A DNA stretch of 64,000 bases from Dactylonectria macrodidyma (taxonomy: Eukaryota > Ascomycota > Sordariomycetes > Hypocreales > Nectriaceae), in contig JAGMUV010000012.1 of assembly GCA_020744425.1 (NCBI GenBank), positions 124,001-188,000 on the forward strand, given 5' to 3'. Every line of letters starts with the position of its first letter. Position 1 is the first letter of the stretch. The notes below the pieces were generated by a model that saw only the letters and a list, made by a program, of their open reading frames with translations, was not told the origin of the DNA and made no database searches. This document shows, one piece after another, positions 51,300 through 62,524 of this stretch. A program made the position numbers and the translations under genes.

Positions 51300-51740
51300 A
51301 ATATATGGAATCTTACCCCACCGTCTGTGGACCTAATCAACGAGACCCCGATTTGGCTGGTTGCCAAGTACTGAGAGCTTGGTGGAGCGGCACTTGGGAG
51401 AATCTCCGTACACCAATGGTCGGAACAAAGTTTGGCTTCTTACATACAATGGCGGCTTCACGCGCGACTCCCTCGCCTTGGGCGCGCCAGGTCGTCGTTC
51501 GCGCTGCTCGCGAATGCTTCATTAATCGCACAAGACTTTGCATGTTTAGCGGCAGTGGAGATGTCGCGAATTTCGCGTTGACGACAAAATGGGCGTGATA
51601 TACGCGTGTTATTGGCCTCAATGCCTGTCCAGTCAGTGATGGATGGATGGATTTAAGTTGAGCCTCAGTGCAGTCTCAATGGCTTCCAACAACCTCGACC
51701 CACGCGACCCATCTGTCCGACTAGCTAAACTAACTGCATC
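51300..51740. other. Flank of the copia element, no supported gene
   Basis: Only short overlapping frames. ATGGATGGATGG near 51640 is a minor simple repeat. Confidence 0.35.
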
Positions 51741-52331
51741 ATGATGTCCTCCGAACCATTCTCTTTGAGCCCTTCGTCCTGGAATCAACCAGGTGTGATG
51801 GAGCGCGATGAATTCTCTTCTTCGCCAGCCGCCCCGTCTCCGGACAAGGTTGGCTACTTCACGCTGGACAATGCTGCCAACAATGACACCTGCATGGACG
51901 ATCTTGCCTTTGAACACGGCTTCTCAGCTGAAGAGCGACGGATCCGCTGCGCTGCGCATATCTTCAACCTTTGCGTGCGGGCAATGCTATACGGTTCGAA
52001 GCGAGAGAACTTCGCGGCAATCATCGCTGCCGATGGTGACGATCAAGATGACGATGAGGAGCTAGTTTATCAAGCTATCGACGAGGCCCTGGATGTAGAG
52101 ATGGAAGACGGCACGGATGAAGACTTTGAAGCGAACACTGCCGTTGGTATCCCAGAAGAGGACTTCCTATCATCCCACCCAGCCCCGGAGGAGATCAATG
52201 GAGCCACTTTCAGGGAGTACAGCCAGAACGGCGCCCCAGGAATGCTTCACAACATCGGGATTCAGCTGCGAGCGACTACACAGCCAAAGAACTGCCTGCA
52301 GGGCATACGCCAGTTCGGAGGAGGCAAATAA
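51741..52331 (+). pseudogene. hAT transposase fragment
   Basis: KVGYFTLDNAANNDTCMDDLAFEHGF and EERRIRCAAHIFNLCVRAMLYG match the central hAT catalytic region (second Asp and the RCxxHxxNL segment). The acidic segment that follows (DDDEELVYQAIDEALDVEME) is common there. Both termini, including the dimerisation region, are missing; the N-terminal 40 residues look unrelated. 52332-52825 beyond it shows no gene. Confidence 0.75.
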
Positions 52332-52888
52332 GGATTAAGCTAACGCGGTCTAGCACAAGTGGCGATGGCGAGGCTGGCGGCTAGGAAGATGCCTAATGAG
52401 ACTTTGAGATCAAGATATCGGCAAACGTGCGAAGTAACGATGAAGCGCAGGATCGCCTGTACTTACTAAGGGGAATAAGAAATTAGGTTCAGATGACTTA
52501 GCAATAGGAAGTGTTTTGCGAGGGAGTCAAGGATCCCTCAGAACAGGGCTGTATCAAGGCGCTTGTCCACAGTAACCAACATGTAAGATAGAGGTACGGT
52601 CGTGTGCATAAGTAGCTGCCTCTCCACCCGAACCTCCACCCAAGGATTGCCTTCAACGACGCCTACCGTGGCTGTTGAGCATCCACGTCACCGGATGGCC
52701 GTTAGGATCGAGCCACCCCATAGTTCACACACAAGCTAAAGTTTCAATCTGAGGAGATGAATCGCCACGAGCACGTGCACACCAACAAGCCTATACATTA
52801 TCGCGGACTCCCACGCCCTTCGCCTAACAAAGTTAAGGAAAAAAGGAGAACAAGAAACAAAACGACCTGGCGAAGGTAAGGTTGGCGT

Positions 52889-53460
52889 TTATTGATGATA
52901 GGATGACGGAAAGCCGGGCGGCGGTCCCGAGAAGCCGATGACAATGACTCTTCCTGAGCGGCAGCCGATGGCAACCCTCGCCACCGTCGACGGCGGTACG
53001 GAACACCAGATGGCTGAGACTAAAAGCTGGTATTCGGACGGCAGCCGTAGCGCCTTGTGTCCATTCCATGTAATCCAGGAGTTGTCGGGGCTCAGGCCGT
53101 ACCCACACTGTCGTGCGTCTTGAGGCTGAGGCTGACACTGAGCCTGAGACTGAGTCTGAATTGCTAATTTTATAGAGCGGTTGGCGAATAGGTATCGTCC
53201 GGTAGTGTCGAAGGCGACCGACCAGACCGAACCGCCGTGGCCCGCAAACGTGCGCTTGACCTTGCCCGAGGCCGCGTCCCAGACCTTGATAGTCTTGTCA
53301 TGCGATCCCGACGCTATGAGTTTCCCATCGGGCGAGAAGGCAACTGACCCGACCCAACTGTCGTGGCTCGCAAGCATGCGCTTAACCTCGCCCGAGGCCG
53401 CGTCCCAGACCTTGATAGTCTTATCGAGCGATCCCGACGCTATGAGTTTCCTATCGGGCG
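52889..53460 (-). pseudogene. WD40-repeat C-terminal fragment of a HET-E-type NLR
   Basis: The minus-strand frame reads two and a half near-identical WD40 units: SPDRKLIASGSLDKTIKVWD, then SWVGSVAFSPDGKLIASGSH, KTIKVWDAASGKVKRTFAGH and SVWSVAFDTTGRYLF. A divergent last blade (DNSWITWNGHKALRLPSEYQ, ARVAIGCRSGRVIVIGF) and the stop at 52889 follow. Highly similar repeats are typical of fungal NACHT-WD40 incompatibility proteins. The NACHT part is missing: at about 53460 the sequence changes abruptly to an oppositely oriented hAT gene. Confidence 0.78.
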
Positions 53461-55208
53461 TGGCCCGGGACGTCCTCCTACGCAGCCGCAGTGCGGTGCC
53501 GAAGCTTCTCGAAAAGACTTTCGCTCAACACAAACAAGGCCTCGTCAAGAAGCTTCATAATTCTCTCTCATCCATGGTCCACTTCACCATTGACATGTGG
53601 ACCACATCGGAACAGAAGGCGGCATACCAGGCAATCGTGGTCCATTTTGTAGATGCGGAGACGAGAGAAGTCGCTCAAGCGTTATTGTCACTGCGCGAGT
53701 TCAAAGGAAGCCACAACGGGAAATTGCAAGCCAAGGCTTTCCTGGATGTTGTCGAAGAGTACGACCTCAGCGGAAAGGTTGGCTACTTTACGATGGATAA
53801 TCACGATGCCAACGATACAATGCTTGACGATATCGCAAAAGAGATTGATGGTTTAGATCCGGTTGCCAGGCGACTACGCTGCAGTGGCCACATCATGAAC
53901 CTCATCGTTCAAGCCTTCCTCTTTCGGAGTAAGGCAAAGAAGATCCAGGAGGATGAGCAAGAGGGGATTGATGAGGCGTATGAGCGACTGTGCAGGCTAT
54001 CCGAAAAAGAAGAAGGGGGCGTCATTACGAAGGCACAAGCCACCGAGGAATGGCGGGAGTTTAATGTTCTGGGGAAGCTCCACAACTTGTGCATGTATTC
54101 AAGGAGCTCTACCAGCATCTGCAACGACTTCAAGGCCGAGATTGGCAGGGCCTTGCCGAGGGACAATGATACACGCTGGAACTCATGGTTTCGTCTTATT
54201 GACGTGGCAATTGAGAGGCGGGCAAAGCTCATGGATTGGATTCAAGAAAATCATGCCAAGATCGAGAAAGATGCACTGGACCACAACGACTGGAACGAGC
54301 TCCGAGACATCCATGCGTTTCTACAACCATTTCACCAGATCTCGGTACGCCAAGGCCGGGAGAACACACTCGATGAAGTTCTATCTCATATGGATTTCCT
54401 CGATCATCACTTCACGCAGGCTAAAGACAAGGCTTTCAGTAACCCACGCTTCTACGCCCGCTTTCACGTGGCTTGGCTAAAGTTCGAGAAGTATTACCAG
54501 CTTACCGAACAGGCCCCCGTGTACGTGGCCGGTATTCTCCTCCACCCAGCACTCCGAAAGAGCTATCTGAGTGAGCAGTGGAAGAGAAACCCAGCCTGGG
54601 TTAGCAATGCCGTGAAATCTGTCAGAAAGATTTGGTCCACAGAGTACAAGAGCTACCAGCTCCAAGATCAACAACAGGAGAAAGGGCAAGAACTCGACGA
54701 GTTCGATCGCTGGAGGCAGAAGGTGTACAGCACAGCGAGCGAGGTGAAGGATGAATTCGACCGCTTTATTTATGTAAGTAATTTGAAGCCTTCTACCTAA
54801 TGGCCAGGTTTTGACGATACTTCGCAGGGCTCACAAGTTGGGATTGGACAACACACGGCCTTGCAGTGGTGGCTTGAACCGACCCAGCGAGAGAATTTTC
54901 CCCTCCTCTGCCGTATGGCCATTGACATATTCTGCATCCCTCCGATGTCTACGGAAGCAGAGCGAATTTTCTCAGGCGCAAGACGGCAGGTTACATGGGA
55001 TAGAAGTAGCATGTCTGCCAAAATGGTAGAGGCATGTGAGTGCATTAAAAGCTGGATAAGGGTTCCAAAGGGAAAAAGCAGGCCGGTTCTTGCAGGGGTG
55101 TTTAGGGGAGCGGATGATATCGACACGGCTGTAAGGATACTCCAAGAAGATATAGAGATGGGCAAGGGGGAAGAAAGCGATGGCGAGCCTAGCGAATTGG
55201 TAGCATAG
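53460..55208 (+). CDS. hAT transposase, 5' end replaced, otherwise open; two exons
   Basis: From about 53460 the frame is open to the intron at 54774-54827 (GTAAGT..TTCGCAG) and resumes at 54828-55208. Motifs: MVHFTIDMWTTSEQKAAYQA (first Asp), KVGYFTMDNHDANDT (second Asp), RRLRCSGHIMNLIVQAF, DNDTRWNSWFRLIDVAIERR, YYQLTEQAPVYVAGILLHP. The dimerisation region is DIFCIPPMSTEAERIFSGAR then WDRSSMSAKM. The N-terminal BED zinc finger is absent. Upstream the same frame runs through antisense WD40 DNA to 53181, so the ORF is a chimera. About 560 hAT residues are intact, but without the DNA-binding end it is probably inactive. Confidence 0.82.
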
Positions 55209-55309
55209 GTAGACAGGCAATGCCAGACATCTTTGAGGTGCCTAGTGGTAAAGTGTATGTCGGCTCCGAAGTTGCCAAAGAGAGGGGGGAAAAAAACAAA
55301 GGAATTAGA

Positions 55310-55415
55310 TATTGATTCATATGAAACTGAAACCGATTTCATATGAAACTGAAACTATACTGGCGTCCGGTTTCATGAAACTGAAACTCACCCCAGTTTC
55401 AGTTTCATAGCGTGT
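55310..55415. repeat. ATGAAACTGAAAC repeats at the 3' end of the hAT element
   Basis: ATGAAACTGAAAC occurs at about 55320, 55343 and 55377, and inverted as GTTTCAGTTTCAT at about 55398. Such short repeats beyond the transposase stop are typical hAT subterminal binding sites. Confidence 0.7.
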
Positions 55416-56000
55416 CTATGCAGCACTGATGTTCATGTCCTCAATCACACATGCTCCGCCGGAAGATGCATGTTGGGGTCCGTCAATGGAACTCGTCTGC
55501 GGTTGTTTCATCTTCTCAAAACCGATTCTTGGAGAATTTGGCTTCATCAGTGCGTTAAGGAGTTGTTCTTTGTGTGGGTCTTGAATCGTGTATAGGCAGT
55601 TTTCAGGACTTTGAAGCTGGCCTATATTCATTATTGCCGCTTTGGGGTGACTCTTTTAGTGAATAATTGTGTTGCATCAGATAGGAAGGGTGCATTGTGA
55701 TGTGAATAGAAGCTCTTGATTTCTAACTATTTGAAGGGCCTAAAGCAGCCCTTATATACATGAAGGAAAAGACGGTCTCGTGGCCTAAGTCAGGGATCCG
55801 AGCCTTTAGGGGCTTGTTAGGGGCACGAGCCTGTGGCCTGTATGAGGGCACCAAAAAGCAAACATGATCCTAGAATCTGATTATAGTTATGACAAATTGT
55901 GATACTGTAGACTATGTTGATAAATAATTAGAGCCTTCAGCACAGAGGGGATTGTTAGCTGTTTATACTGTACTAGCCATCAATGATCTATGCAAGGTTC
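55416..56000 (-). mobile_element. Possible retroelement 5' end (LTR-like segment), weak
   Basis: On the minus strand a TATATAAGGGCTGCTTTAGG element near 55755 is followed by about 130 bp and then ATG at 55631, opening a 71-codon frame (MNIGQLQSPENCLYTIQDP). The order TATA, short leader, small hydrophilic ORF resembles a retroelement LTR and gag start. No second LTR or pol is visible, so this is tentative. Confidence 0.2.
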
Positions 56001-56448
56001 TCCGGCATCCATGGAGTTGGGCTTTAGCTGGGTACATAGAAACGAGTAGAAATGTCAATTACGGCATAATGATGCAAGTGCCTTTATAATTAACGCTATT
56101 GCGTTTAGATCTACCAAAACATAACGATCGTATGAAGTACTTCTACTCCATCTCCTGGATCATTTGATCTCTGCCAAACCTTAATAACGAGCTAGTGATT
56201 TGATTATGTAGTTAATGTATGCTCCATCTAGGCAACATAAGCTAATAAGGTTTTTGCGGCGTTCAGTGGTCGGTTTTTGTCAAGCCATTTCTCTAAGAGA
56301 GTTGCGTCGCCCAAGTAGGCGAGCTGTTTCGGAGGAGGGTGGCACGGGCTCCTCTGAGAGGCTGGAGGTGGCAGATGCCATGGCCACCGCCAACGCGTGC
56401 GCAGGGCGCAGGGTGCATGGCGCAGTTGAACGATTTATACTACGCAGT

Positions 56449-56762
56449 ACGGAGGTCCATTTCAAAAGTCATGTCCTGCTCTCAAGCCACACTTTTTTGA
56501 ACAGCCAATCAGAGTGGGTGTGGTACATGAGGTACTTTACATCACTTACCTCCACTAAAAGCTCGAGATCTATAGCACATCAAACACTGCTAACAAATAG
56601 CAGCTGGCGCTATTAGCCTCTGAAGACCTCTGGATATACAGAGAGCTACAGTGGAGCTAAGGAACAAGTGTCCTAAAGAGCTTGTACTGTTAAGTAGCTA
56701 GCAGAGGAACGAGGGTGTGGCGTCATTAGCGTGGGACATGACTTTTGAAATGGACCTCCTTA
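56449..56762. mobile_element. MITE with 26-bp perfect terminal inverted repeats
   Basis: GGAGGTCCATTTCAAAAGTC.. at 56451-56476 is the exact reverse complement of 56734-56759, and TA lies just outside both. A diverged third copy of one end (GGAGGGCCCTTTCAAAAGTC) begins at 56839. Downstream similarity to the first copy (CTCCACTAAAAGCT / TGTCCACTAAAGGCT, TATAGCACcTCA) points to a second, degraded element. No coding capacity. Confidence 0.8.
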
Positions 56763-56998
56763 CAGATGTCGCCTTCAAAAGTCTTCGGCCACGTTAATGA
56801 ACGCCACATTCTTTAACCCCTGTAACTACTTTCTAATACGGAGGGCCCTTTCAAAAGTCTTGTCCTGGCGCTAGTTCAAAATGGGTAATCTCATGTCTGT
56901 GGCTGGGCCAAGTACATCAAGTACTTCCTCTGTGCTCTTGTCCACTAAAGGCTGTTAATTTTATAGCACCTCACACTCTATAGACAGCTGAGAACCTG

Positions 56999-58736
56999 TC
57001 AGATCACCAGCGTGTTCAGGCGGAGCAGAATCTAGAAGGGATCAGTAAGACCTCTCGACATGCGACACGGGCCACTCACCTTTTCAATATATCGAACACC
57101 AACACGAACCCCATCCTTGTCCTGAAACTCTCGAGCATCACCAAAGTCTTCATTCCCGGGCTCCAGGCAGGTCAAGCACGTCTGGACGATCTCGGCGTAC
57201 TTGGACCCCATGACCTGGGGGAGGCTGGACCTCGCGAGGAACAAGAGCCTCTCCTGTCCTCCTGTCAGGAGAAATGGGCCCATGTCCACTGTGCCAGGCG
57301 GCACACCCAGGAGCAGTCCAGTCGGAACGCAGACACCGCGGGGATCGTACGCCACTAGACTTGTCCAGAGGCCTATCTCGAGCAGGCAAACTCCGAGGCT
57401 GTATATGTCGTGCTGCATCATGTAGTCCTCGCGCGGGCAGGCACCCTGACGAGATGGATGGCGGTAGAGGTTCCGATCCAGAGCGTCGTCGCCCCCTCTC
57501 TGAGTCCAGCCGTGCTCCCTGCGGAAGTTCTCAAAGCCAACGAGGAAGACTGACTGACTGCCGTCCGTGTTAGAAAACGTGAGGATCGACTCGGGCCGGA
57601 TGGTCTTGTGGATGAAGCCGAAGGTGTGCACAAAGCCCACGGCTTTGGCTAGTTCCCTGGCCATGTCAAGCTTAAAAGAGAGCGATAACGGCCCGGACGT
57701 GTTTAGCAGCAAGTCCCGGAGGCTCCGAGCAGAATCAACGCTGTATGGTGTTGGAACTCTGAACACCATGGTGAAGTTGACTTCTGGTTCAGTCTGTTGT
57801 CCTCCTGGTGACACATGAGGAATGCTTGACGGAACAGCGAGGCCCTTGCATGACAACAAACCGAAGGCGTGAGGGTCGCTGTGTTGCAACTTCCTGGCCA
57901 GGTCTCTCGCATCGCCCTTGATCATGTCGTACTTGGTCAACGGCTTGCACTGGATCTTGCTGAGGACGTAGGTCGCAACCGTACCCGGGGAAAATGTCCG
58001 CTGTGCCAGAAACACGACGGAGAAGGGAACCCGCCGCACGTTCATCTTGTCCAACTCTCTGGCCTCGATGGTGATGCCGGATCCAGCAAGGGGACCGGTG
58101 TGGCCAGCGGCCCGGACGGCGGTTGCCCCTGGGATGGCGCTCGCGGCGCTTCCACCATCACCAACGGCGTCGTCGACGGACGGTAGAGCCTTGTCAATGT
58201 GCGGATCGGCGATCTTCATGATGAGGAACCATGACTGGTCCGCGATCTTCTGCCACGTCTCCAGCTCGTCAATCGCCTTGTCGAGGTTCTCCTTTTTGAA
58301 ATAGAAGCCCATCTTCCTCCTCCCGCCGAGATGATGTCCTGCTGGGTTTTTGGATGGCTGATTTTGCGCGGGCTCAATCTGCCTGACGAGTTGCTTGAGA
58401 AGCAGAGTGACGGCCTCCAACTTGCTTAGTAGCATGCACAGCGTCTGTTCGTGAATGTCACGGTGCCCATCGTCCATGACATGCTCAACTCGGCTGACGA
58501 AGCTGAGCTGGTGCATGAAGCGTAGCCAGCCATTGTTGAGACGGAGGATCCGCTCTGAGACCTCGGCGTCTGCGTGTTTGAGCGTGGAGCAGAGGCTCTT
58601 TAGCTCGCGACCATATCTAGAGGAAGGAGACAATTAGCACACAGGTGTTGTTTTGGGACATTGAATGGCGGTACTTCATGCATAGGTCAATGGTTGGCGG
58701 GATGGCCAAGGCAAAGGCCGCCAGCTCTAGAGCCAT
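56999..58736 (-). CDS. HeLo-like N-terminal domain plus pseudokinase, three exons
   Basis: Exons 58736-58675, 58616-57080 and 57031-56999 splice to 543 residues; the introns are GTACCG..CTCTAG and GTGAGT..TTCTAG. The N-terminus (MALELAAFALAIPPTIDLCM then YGRELKSLCSTLKHADAEV) resembles the fungal HeLo/prion-inhibition helical bundle, which in known proteins permeabilises membranes. Residues about 230-540 have a kinase fold: LSFKLDMARELAKAVGFVH, GFIHKTIRPESILTF, YSLGVCLLEIGLW and a C-terminal KYAEIVQTCLTCLEPGNEDFG helix. HKTIRPE replaces HRD and LVGFENF replaces DFG, so catalysis is unlikely. It is head-to-head with an active-looking kinase gene. Likely role: effector of regulated cell death or self/non-self response (inference). 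Confidence 0.72.
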
Positions 58737-59463
58737 GTCTCCTCCTACAGCGATGTGCTAGTCGGAACCAAGGATACAACGATTGCTACGATGAGAAAAA
58801 GAATGGAATGAGGGGTTGTGGTCAAGCAAACAGAGAGGCTCCCTGTGCTGCGCCTCCGTCGTCAGGAAAATCGCAAGAAGCACATGAGGCAAGATACTGT
58901 ACCTTACATTACTAGGGGGTTGAAAATTCACCTGGAGGCATTGAGGCTGAGCACAGCTGCATTCCTCCAGCGCTCAGTCCGGTGCTCACCCCTGCACGCC
59001 AACCTCGGACCCTGGCACCAAGCGGAACCACTTGGTCTTCTCCAGGTGTAACATCTTGAGCCCAATCGTTGGGTGGCACAAGTTATTGTAAGCCTGTCTG
59101 TCTGCCGTTTCTCACTGAACAATTAGAATTCCTCTTATTTAGAGAAAATTGCCCAAGTCAGAGAAATCCGGGAGACTTGGCTCCAGCATCACCCACCTGA
59201 GCTCAGCCCCATTAGGCGTTTTTTGCTGCGTCGACATGGATGGCGCAGCTGAGATTGGCGGCTTGAGGCGCGGTCGGTTGATCAGGCTGTGACAGACAAT
59301 GCGATCAAAATAATCATTTTCGACCCTTCACGAACCCGGCCGAGCCATCGATTGCAGGCCAGCAGACGCATCACAACCACCCTCTGTCCCACACTCCGTC
59401 CACGACCGACAACAACACGCTCCGAGCGATGCGCAACCTCCGACATGCCGAGCGCCGTCCAGA
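58737..59463. promoter_or_regulatory. Shared divergent promoter of the pseudokinase and kinase genes
   Basis: 727 bp lie between the two start codons. No supported ORF; the right 150 bp is C-rich (CACAACCACCCTCTGTCCC) as in fungal leaders. Head-to-head placement would allow joint regulation. Confidence 0.5.
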
Positions 59464-61377
59464 ATGACCACCAACCCCGTACCGCCGCTGCCTGAACTCG
59501 TGCGGGACTCCAAGCTTGAGGCCACGACCTTCCAGAGCGACCTGACCATCCACACGCAGCCGCTCGGCCGACGACGACGAACAGAGATATGGAGGCGCGG
59601 AGAGCTGCTCGGCCACGGCGGCTACGGGGTCGTGTGGCTGGAGCACAAGGTTGACGGCGATGACGCTGGCCGCCGCGCCGTCAAGGTGGTTCGCAACAGA
59701 GGGGGAGGGGGGCCTGCGCATTACGTGCGGGAGCTCGAGGCGCTGGCCAAGTTCTCGCAGGACAAGGTGTGTGCGCTGTGGAAGTGAAGTGTTCAGTGGA
59801 GCAGCCAGGCTAACTGTCCTGTCGGCAGTATTCGGACTTCTTCGTCAAGTTCCTCGGCTGGTACGAGAACCCCGAGTCCAACTACCTCCACATCGCCATG
59901 GAGTACTGCCCGCACGGCGACCTGAAGAAGCACCTCGCCCAGAACGGGGGCAGGCTGCCCGAGAATGAAGTCAAGGACATTGCTTCTCAAGTGCTGGGCG
60001 GCGTGGTGATGATGCACAGGGCTGGCTTCGCCAATCGGGACATCAAACCAGCTGTTAGTAGAACCGAACCGTCCCATTTGATTTGCGATAGAGTCTAGAC
60101 TGATGCCTACAGACAGAATATCCTCATCAAGTCCAAGCCGCCAAACGACTGGTGGGTCAAAGTCTGCGACTTCGGGCTCAGCAAACGCGCCGAGGGCCTC
60201 ACTTTTGCATCGACGACAGTCAGGGGCACACCCGAGTTCATGCCGCCCGAGATGCTCGGTTTCTCTGCAGACCCTGCGAAAACTGATTCCTTCATGGTGG
60301 ACATGTGGTGCTTGGGGGAAACCATCTTCCAGGCACTCACAGGCCAACCCGTGTTTGGGATGCCCGCCGCCGTTGGGCGGTACCTCCACGGCAGCCTGGG
60401 CTTCCCTGTCCATGTGCTACAACGTGCCGGCGCTAGTAGCGAAGCCGCGTCCTTCATCATGTCACTGATGAGCGCGTGGCCTCAGCATAGGATGACGGGC
60501 GAGGCGGCGGTCAGACACCCTTGGATGTACGACATTGCACTCGAGGCCGCCGTTCGCGCTCCAGAGACCCCGGGCATATACCAGAGCGGCGGAGTATCCT
60601 ACCAGTATCCATCACCGTCGGGCAGAGCACCCGGAGACCAGCTGACACAGGCTTCCGGTCAGTGGACGACGACCATGGCCTTGCCAAACCAACCGCCGCC
60701 ACAGCAACAAGGAGGGTTCGGTCGTGGGCACCTAACCAACTTCCGGCCGGTTTCTGAAGCTCAGCGAGCACAATCGCCCTACTACACTCCCATAAGTCCT
60801 CCGACGTATCCTCAACCCCCTTCATACCTCAACGAGAACTCCTACTTTAACTACCCTTACCGCCAAAACCCCTACCTGCAGCAGTACTATGTTTCACAGC
60901 CAAACTTGGCTACCCCCTACCCACCCCCGTCCTCACCCCGCTACTCCGCATTGGGAATACCCTTCAAGACTTCCTCTGATAACCCCAGGATGACCGTCTC
61001 TGATCCCTCTATTGTTCGCACCGGTTCCCCCATTTCGCCCCTTGTACGCCGCAAGACCAAAGCCATCGATGCGTCCAAATGCTCAATCTTGTCGCATATA
61101 AAGACCATCAAACCACCACCCGGGCGGAGGTGGGATGACAACGCCGGTCTCCGTCCCTCTTATGACACTTTGCCAACTTTCCGACAGCTTCAGGACTACG
61201 AGAAGCTGGATTCGACGATGCTCCTAACATACAGGGAGTACTTTGAGCGTCAGCCCTTCGGGTGAGCTACTCTGGCTACTCCCAACCCTCAGCATGCCGT
61301 TCCTCAGATGGCAAAGAAAGGCCGCAAGAAAGGACCTCAAGGGCACGGCGCATAGCTGGATTGTCACCGTTGTCTAA
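59464..61377 (+). CDS. Serine/threonine protein kinase with Pro/Tyr/Gln-rich tail, four exons
   Basis: Exons 59464-59766, 59829-60053 and 60117-61261, then 61308-61377 if the last GTGAGC..CCTCAG is used (580 residues). Without that intron the frame stops at 61265 (558 residues). The kinase domain is at about 40-330: LLGHGGYGVVW loop, AVKVV lysine, MEYCPHGDLKKHL, NRDIKPANILI catalytic loop (His replaced by Asn before Arg-Asp), VCDFGLSKR, GTPEFMPPEML and HRMTGEAAVRHPWM. All residues needed for catalysis are present. A low-complexity segment (YTPISPPTYPQPPSYLNENS, NPYLQQYYVSQ) and a conserved-looking tail (LPTFRQLQDYEKLDSTMLLT) follow. The neighbour is a HeLo-like pseudokinase on the opposite strand, a possible substrate (inference). 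Confidence 0.85.
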
Positions 61378-61679
61378 AGTATCGAGTGTGTAGACAGTCA
61401 CGATAATTGAGGTGCGCTCACAGCCAAGCCTTGCCGAAACCACAATTCGAATTCTATAAACCAGAGATTCATGTGCGGAGTAGCTTTATATAGGGCTGTC
61501 TACTGTGTCTCCTGGCAGTTAATATTTATAATTAATTCAGCCCGAAGGGCGTTTGCCTTTCGGTACGAAAGGTCTTCTTAAGCTCTGGGATTTTGCACCC
61601 CCCGAAATTTGCCCCCCCCCCTGCAAAATTACCGGATTAGTAAGCGCAACTGCACCTCCTGTTGGTCCGGATTAGGCAA

Positions 61680-62426
61680 GGCAATTGATAGGGGCGCCGC
61701 ACCACTTTGATAGGGGTGCCGCAAGCTTACGGGTGCCGCACTTTTTGCGCTTCCCATTGGTCCAAAGACTCGTCGGCCCCGTCAGGCCACCCCGCACAAG
61801 GCGGTGAGCTGGTCCGCTCCACCATGCCTTAACACTTAGGGACCACCACCACTGTCACGGTTGTGTTTAGTGGAGTGACTGGGTTCATCACAGGCATAGA
61901 ATGGAAGCAAATGGCCTAGCGACTACGGCCGTGGACGGTAAGTATAATGGCTGAAGGACCCGTTGTCCCAAATCCACTGGGGGCGAGCAATTGAACTTAT
62001 TATTCTTCTGCTGCGTTACAGTTTGACTACAATACACTGTTCCTTCTGGCTTTCGGCTGAGAACATATTTCGAGGCCGATGGTTGAACTGCCTGACTGGT
62101 CTGAGCTACTTGACAACGGCAGCGATTGTATTTGACTAGAGGGATTAGTCGGGCTAATTGGACTTCTGCGGCGGCTTATATTGGCGGCAGCGGCATCTGG
62201 TGAAGACATTGTAGAGCTGCAAGAGGGCCTTCATGCACTCATCGTGGTCCTTGGAGTTGTTGACGGCGTCTGTATTAACACCGAGGTCGGCAAGAATGTG
62301 GCAGAATTCCGGCACGTACTGGTGCACTAACAGGTGTGATTTGAGCCAATGGGAAATGTTAAAAGTGCGGCACCCGTAAGCTTGCGGCACCCGTATCAAA
62401 GTGGTGCGGCACCCCTATCAATTGCC
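61680..62426. mobile_element. Inverted-repeat element with 81-bp ends built of TGCCGCA units
   Basis: The left arm 61680-61760 (GGCAATTGATAGGGGCGCCG..) matches the reverse complement of 62346-62426 with a few changes. Within each arm GATAGGGGTGCCGCA-type units are repeated. The interior of about 585 bp has an 81-codon minus frame (62399-62154) with CRCRQYKPP but no transposase. It is a non-autonomous DNA element. The DNA to its left (61378-61679) has no gene but contains a CTTTCGG.ACGAAAGG palindrome also seen near 39650 and 39732. Confidence 0.8.
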
Positions 62427-62524
62427 GTTAAAATATGATCACCAGACTAGTGACAGCCACTTTTGGACCACATCGAAAGGATATAAGGAAATCCCCTCGC
62501 TGAGAAAATTGGAAAGATGCAGTC

